DNA of 64,000 bases, from contig QJNS01000096.1 of NCBI GenBank assembly GCA_004154925.1, positions 186,001 to 250,000 of the forward strand, written 5' to 3'. Shown piece after piece: positions 61,951 through 64,000 of this stretch (positions within the stretch are counted from its first letter, which is position 1; every line of letters begins with the position of its first letter). Source of the DNA: Monosporascus cannonballus. Taxonomy: Eukaryota > Ascomycota > Sordariomycetes > Xylariales. Below the pieces are notes generated by a model. It was not told where the DNA came from and made no database searches. It saw only the letters and a list, made by a program, of their open reading frames with translations. Position numbers and translations under genes: made by a program.

Positions 61951-63179
61951 GCCAACAAGTTACAAATTATAATATTCGCCTTTTCGATTAAATGTTTTTT
62001 ATATTTTTTTTTTAAATTTTATTGAAATTAGATTTAATATTAAAATTGAATTAATAAGTATTTAATTTAATATTATAAAACGTAATATTTAATCGAAATA
62101 AAATATTTTTTGTTATAATTAAATTAACCGCCCTTATAAAAAAATAATAATATCGGTATTAACCGTTTAATATAATTAACGTCGCCATATTATATAATAT
62201 ACGAAAAATATAAATAAATTTAGGTTTTTTAAAAAAAACGGTAATAATTTCGAAATTTTTTATCGATAAAAACGGTATCGATTAACGGTTAATTATTATT
62301 TTTAATAAGGTTTAAAAAATTATTATTTTATAAAATATCGGCCGTATTAAAAATATTTCCGGTTCCGTAATTATCCAATGAAAAAGCTTTATTTAATACG
62401 TTTTAATTAAAACCGCGTTACTTAAAAAATAATATAAATAAATTATATTCCTCAATTAAAAAATAAAATATTTATAAATTATTTATTAAATTATTTATAT
62501 TATTAAATAATGTATTATTAATAAATAATAATAAAAGATTTTTATTAAAAAGATTTTTATTTATTAATATGTTTTAATTAAAATCCCGTAATATTTCTTT
62601 TATTTATCCGGTATAACCAAAATATTTAAAAACTATATTATATGCGATAAATTTAAATTTGGCGACGGTTAACCGGGAATATATATATTTTATGAATTCG
62701 GTAAATTCGGTTTTTAAAAAAAGATTTTCGATCGAGATATTTCGGAAAATTCCATATATATTAAACGTTTTTATTATAAATAGTTCGTATCGGATACGTA
62801 ATTCCTATAAAAATAACGTAAATATACGAATATTATATATATAAAAAATAAAAAATTTGAAAAAGTGGAATTTCGGCAATTTTTAATATAATTACGTTAT
62901 TTTATTTAAAAATTAACGATTTATTTTTAAAATTGCTTATATTTTATACGTCCCGGTTATATTATCGGGCTAATAAGTACGTACAAATATAAGTAAGAAA
63001 TTTATTTATATATGGAATAAAATAAAAATAAAAAGAAATTACCGTTTTTTATTATATAAATCGGTTATTTCGGCTTAATTAGCTTATATTTTCTGAATAT
63101 AACTAATTATTTCTTAATTTTTATAAATAAGATAAAAATATTCCGAAAACTAATAAAATTATTTTTTTTTAAATTTATA

Positions 63180-63907
63180 TATTTTTAAAAAAAAATTTCG
63201 ATAAACGTTATAAGTACCGTCGATAATACCTTTATTTTCGTTAATTGTATTTAACGAAATTAAATAACGTTTATTATACGGAATACGTTTTAATTTAAGA
63301 AAATTAAAAAATTTTTATTTATTACGTTTATAAAATGTATTAATAAAAATAAAAAATAAAATTTAAATAATATTAATTACAAATTAATAAAAAGTATTAA
63401 GCGATATTAGATATTATTATAACGTTTTATAAAACTATTTTATTTTATAATATTAATTAGGCCGGAATATAAATTATTTTAATTTTTTTAAAAAAATATG
63501 GCTATAATAACGGATAAAAATAATAATAATATTCCGCATAACGGTACCGTATCGAAACGTTATATTACAAATATAATTTTAAATATTAAAATTATTATAC
63601 CAAAATACGATATTGCTTTATTATACTTAATTATAAAACGTAATTTATCTTAATTAAAATTATATAATTATAAATAAATTAATATGGTTATTTTAATTTT
63701 TTTTGTTAATTAAGTTATATCTTTATTTAACGTATAATAATTTTCGCAAATACCTAACCCCCTTAATATATCGATATTATCCCATAATAAGCCCGAAAAT
63801 AATAAAAACTTACCTAATAAATAAGGCAGATAACTGCCGTTAATTTTAGAAATTATCTTAATTATAATAATTAAAATTATAAAAAAAGAATATATAAAAA
63901 TGTCCAA
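63180..63907 (-). pseudogene. Element B copy of the A left-half coding remnant
   Basis: Minus-strand reading gives INGSYLPYLLGKFLLFSGLL at about 63830-63770, then, near 63280-63200, KRIPYNK and NENKGIIDGTYNVYR. It is the counterpart of A 24470-25140, with more RIP-type stops. The 65-codon open stretch at 63710-63907 is the least damaged piece. Function unknown. Confidence 0.4.
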
Positions 63908-64000
63908 ATTATTATTGCTACGGGATCGCTTTATTTTTCGTTTTATATTATATAATTATTATTTTTTTCTAAAATATATAATTATTTAATTTAAAAATTT

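Larger units (their letters stand above)
55051..63037 (-). other. 8-kb internal segment found only in element B
   Basis: Absent from A: its neighbours are joined at about 25293-25300. Two minus-strand stretches read best. One is 57143-56919, with RFGDAGDSGND, KVNELYKYKYGN, GAKRLKIF, NDKFCVNVINKGDE and LGLLSTSRITYI, uninterrupted for 74 codons. The other is 61950-60950 (next entry). 57560-58220 holds a low-complexity G/C-containing stretch with 'ccggctggttcta.gattcc' twice. I found no recognisable transposase, helicase or protease motif. The frames in this segment are broken by RIP and its functions are unknown. Confidence 0.5.
53913..64000. mobile_element. TIR element B, long member of the A/B/C family (partial)
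   Basis: It begins TTACCTCATCTTGATCAGG, identical to the reverse complement of the right end of A. The preceding gttatcgc (53905-53912) is the candidate 8-bp duplication. Homology with A resumes at 63030-64000, reversed, and A has about 810 bp more to its end, so B should end about 0.8 kb beyond the window, for a total near 10.9 kb. It carries about 8 kb not present in A. It is strongly RIP-mutated apart from its first ~90 bp. Confidence 0.85.

Overview
This window looks like a gene-free, AT-rich heterochromatic block from a filamentous ascomycete (Pezizomycotina). It is built almost entirely of nested, dead transposable elements. Aligned repeat copies differ mostly by C-to-T and G-to-A changes at CpA/TpG, TpA is everywhere, CpG is kept, and almost every reading frame is broken by TAA/TAG where a relative has CAA, CAG or TGG. 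That is the signature of repeat-induced point mutation (RIP). I see no host gene, tRNA, rRNA or CRISPR. Family names used here (G1-G4, S1-S3, Mar1, Mar2, elements A-C) are my own labels.

Left flank (1-4606): the end of a minus-strand G1-type Ty3/gypsy element (1-505), a decayed retroelement body with an integrase-like stretch (506-2024), a short solo LTR S2 with a perfect target-site duplication, a partial G2 LTR, about 860 bp of featureless AT-rich DNA, and TIR element C (3240-4564) with a perfect 8-bp duplication CTACTAGC.

G2 (4607-38354): a minus-strand Ty3/gypsy element stretched to 33.7 kb by later insertions. It holds (i) a tandem pair of G3 chromodomain-type gypsy elements (5281-20385) bounded by one duplication AAAAC, each unit carrying its own short solo LTRs, and (ii) a plus-strand G1 gypsy element (23062-34407). 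That G1 copy is itself interrupted by TIR element A (23515-26425; duplication CTCGAATA) and by solo LTR S1 (31736-33364), which in turn contains a Tc1/mariner element (Mar1, 31813-33315).

G4 and right flank: a minus-strand Ty1/copia element starts at 38360 and is interrupted by a second, minus-strand G1 copy (43208-51525; duplication CGTAT) whose 5' LTR carries another Tc1/mariner element (Mar2, 49928-51469). The right LTR of G4 is cut by a pogo/Fot1-type element (from 52163). That element is cut at 53913 by TIR element B, which runs off the window and is the long relative of A and C.

The nesting gives a relative insertion order. Empty sites for most late insertions are present in sister copies inside the window, so the boundaries are well supported. 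The least explained part is the A/B/C family: 18-19-bp imperfect TIRs starting TTACCT, 8-bp duplications, a GC-rich subterminal palindrome, a long member with at least 10 kb in view and a short member lacking about 8 kb. I could not assign its proteins to a family. A second unexplained feature is an open frame on the strand opposite gag-pol, next to the 3' LTR, shared by both G1 copies, with a weaker counterpart in G3.
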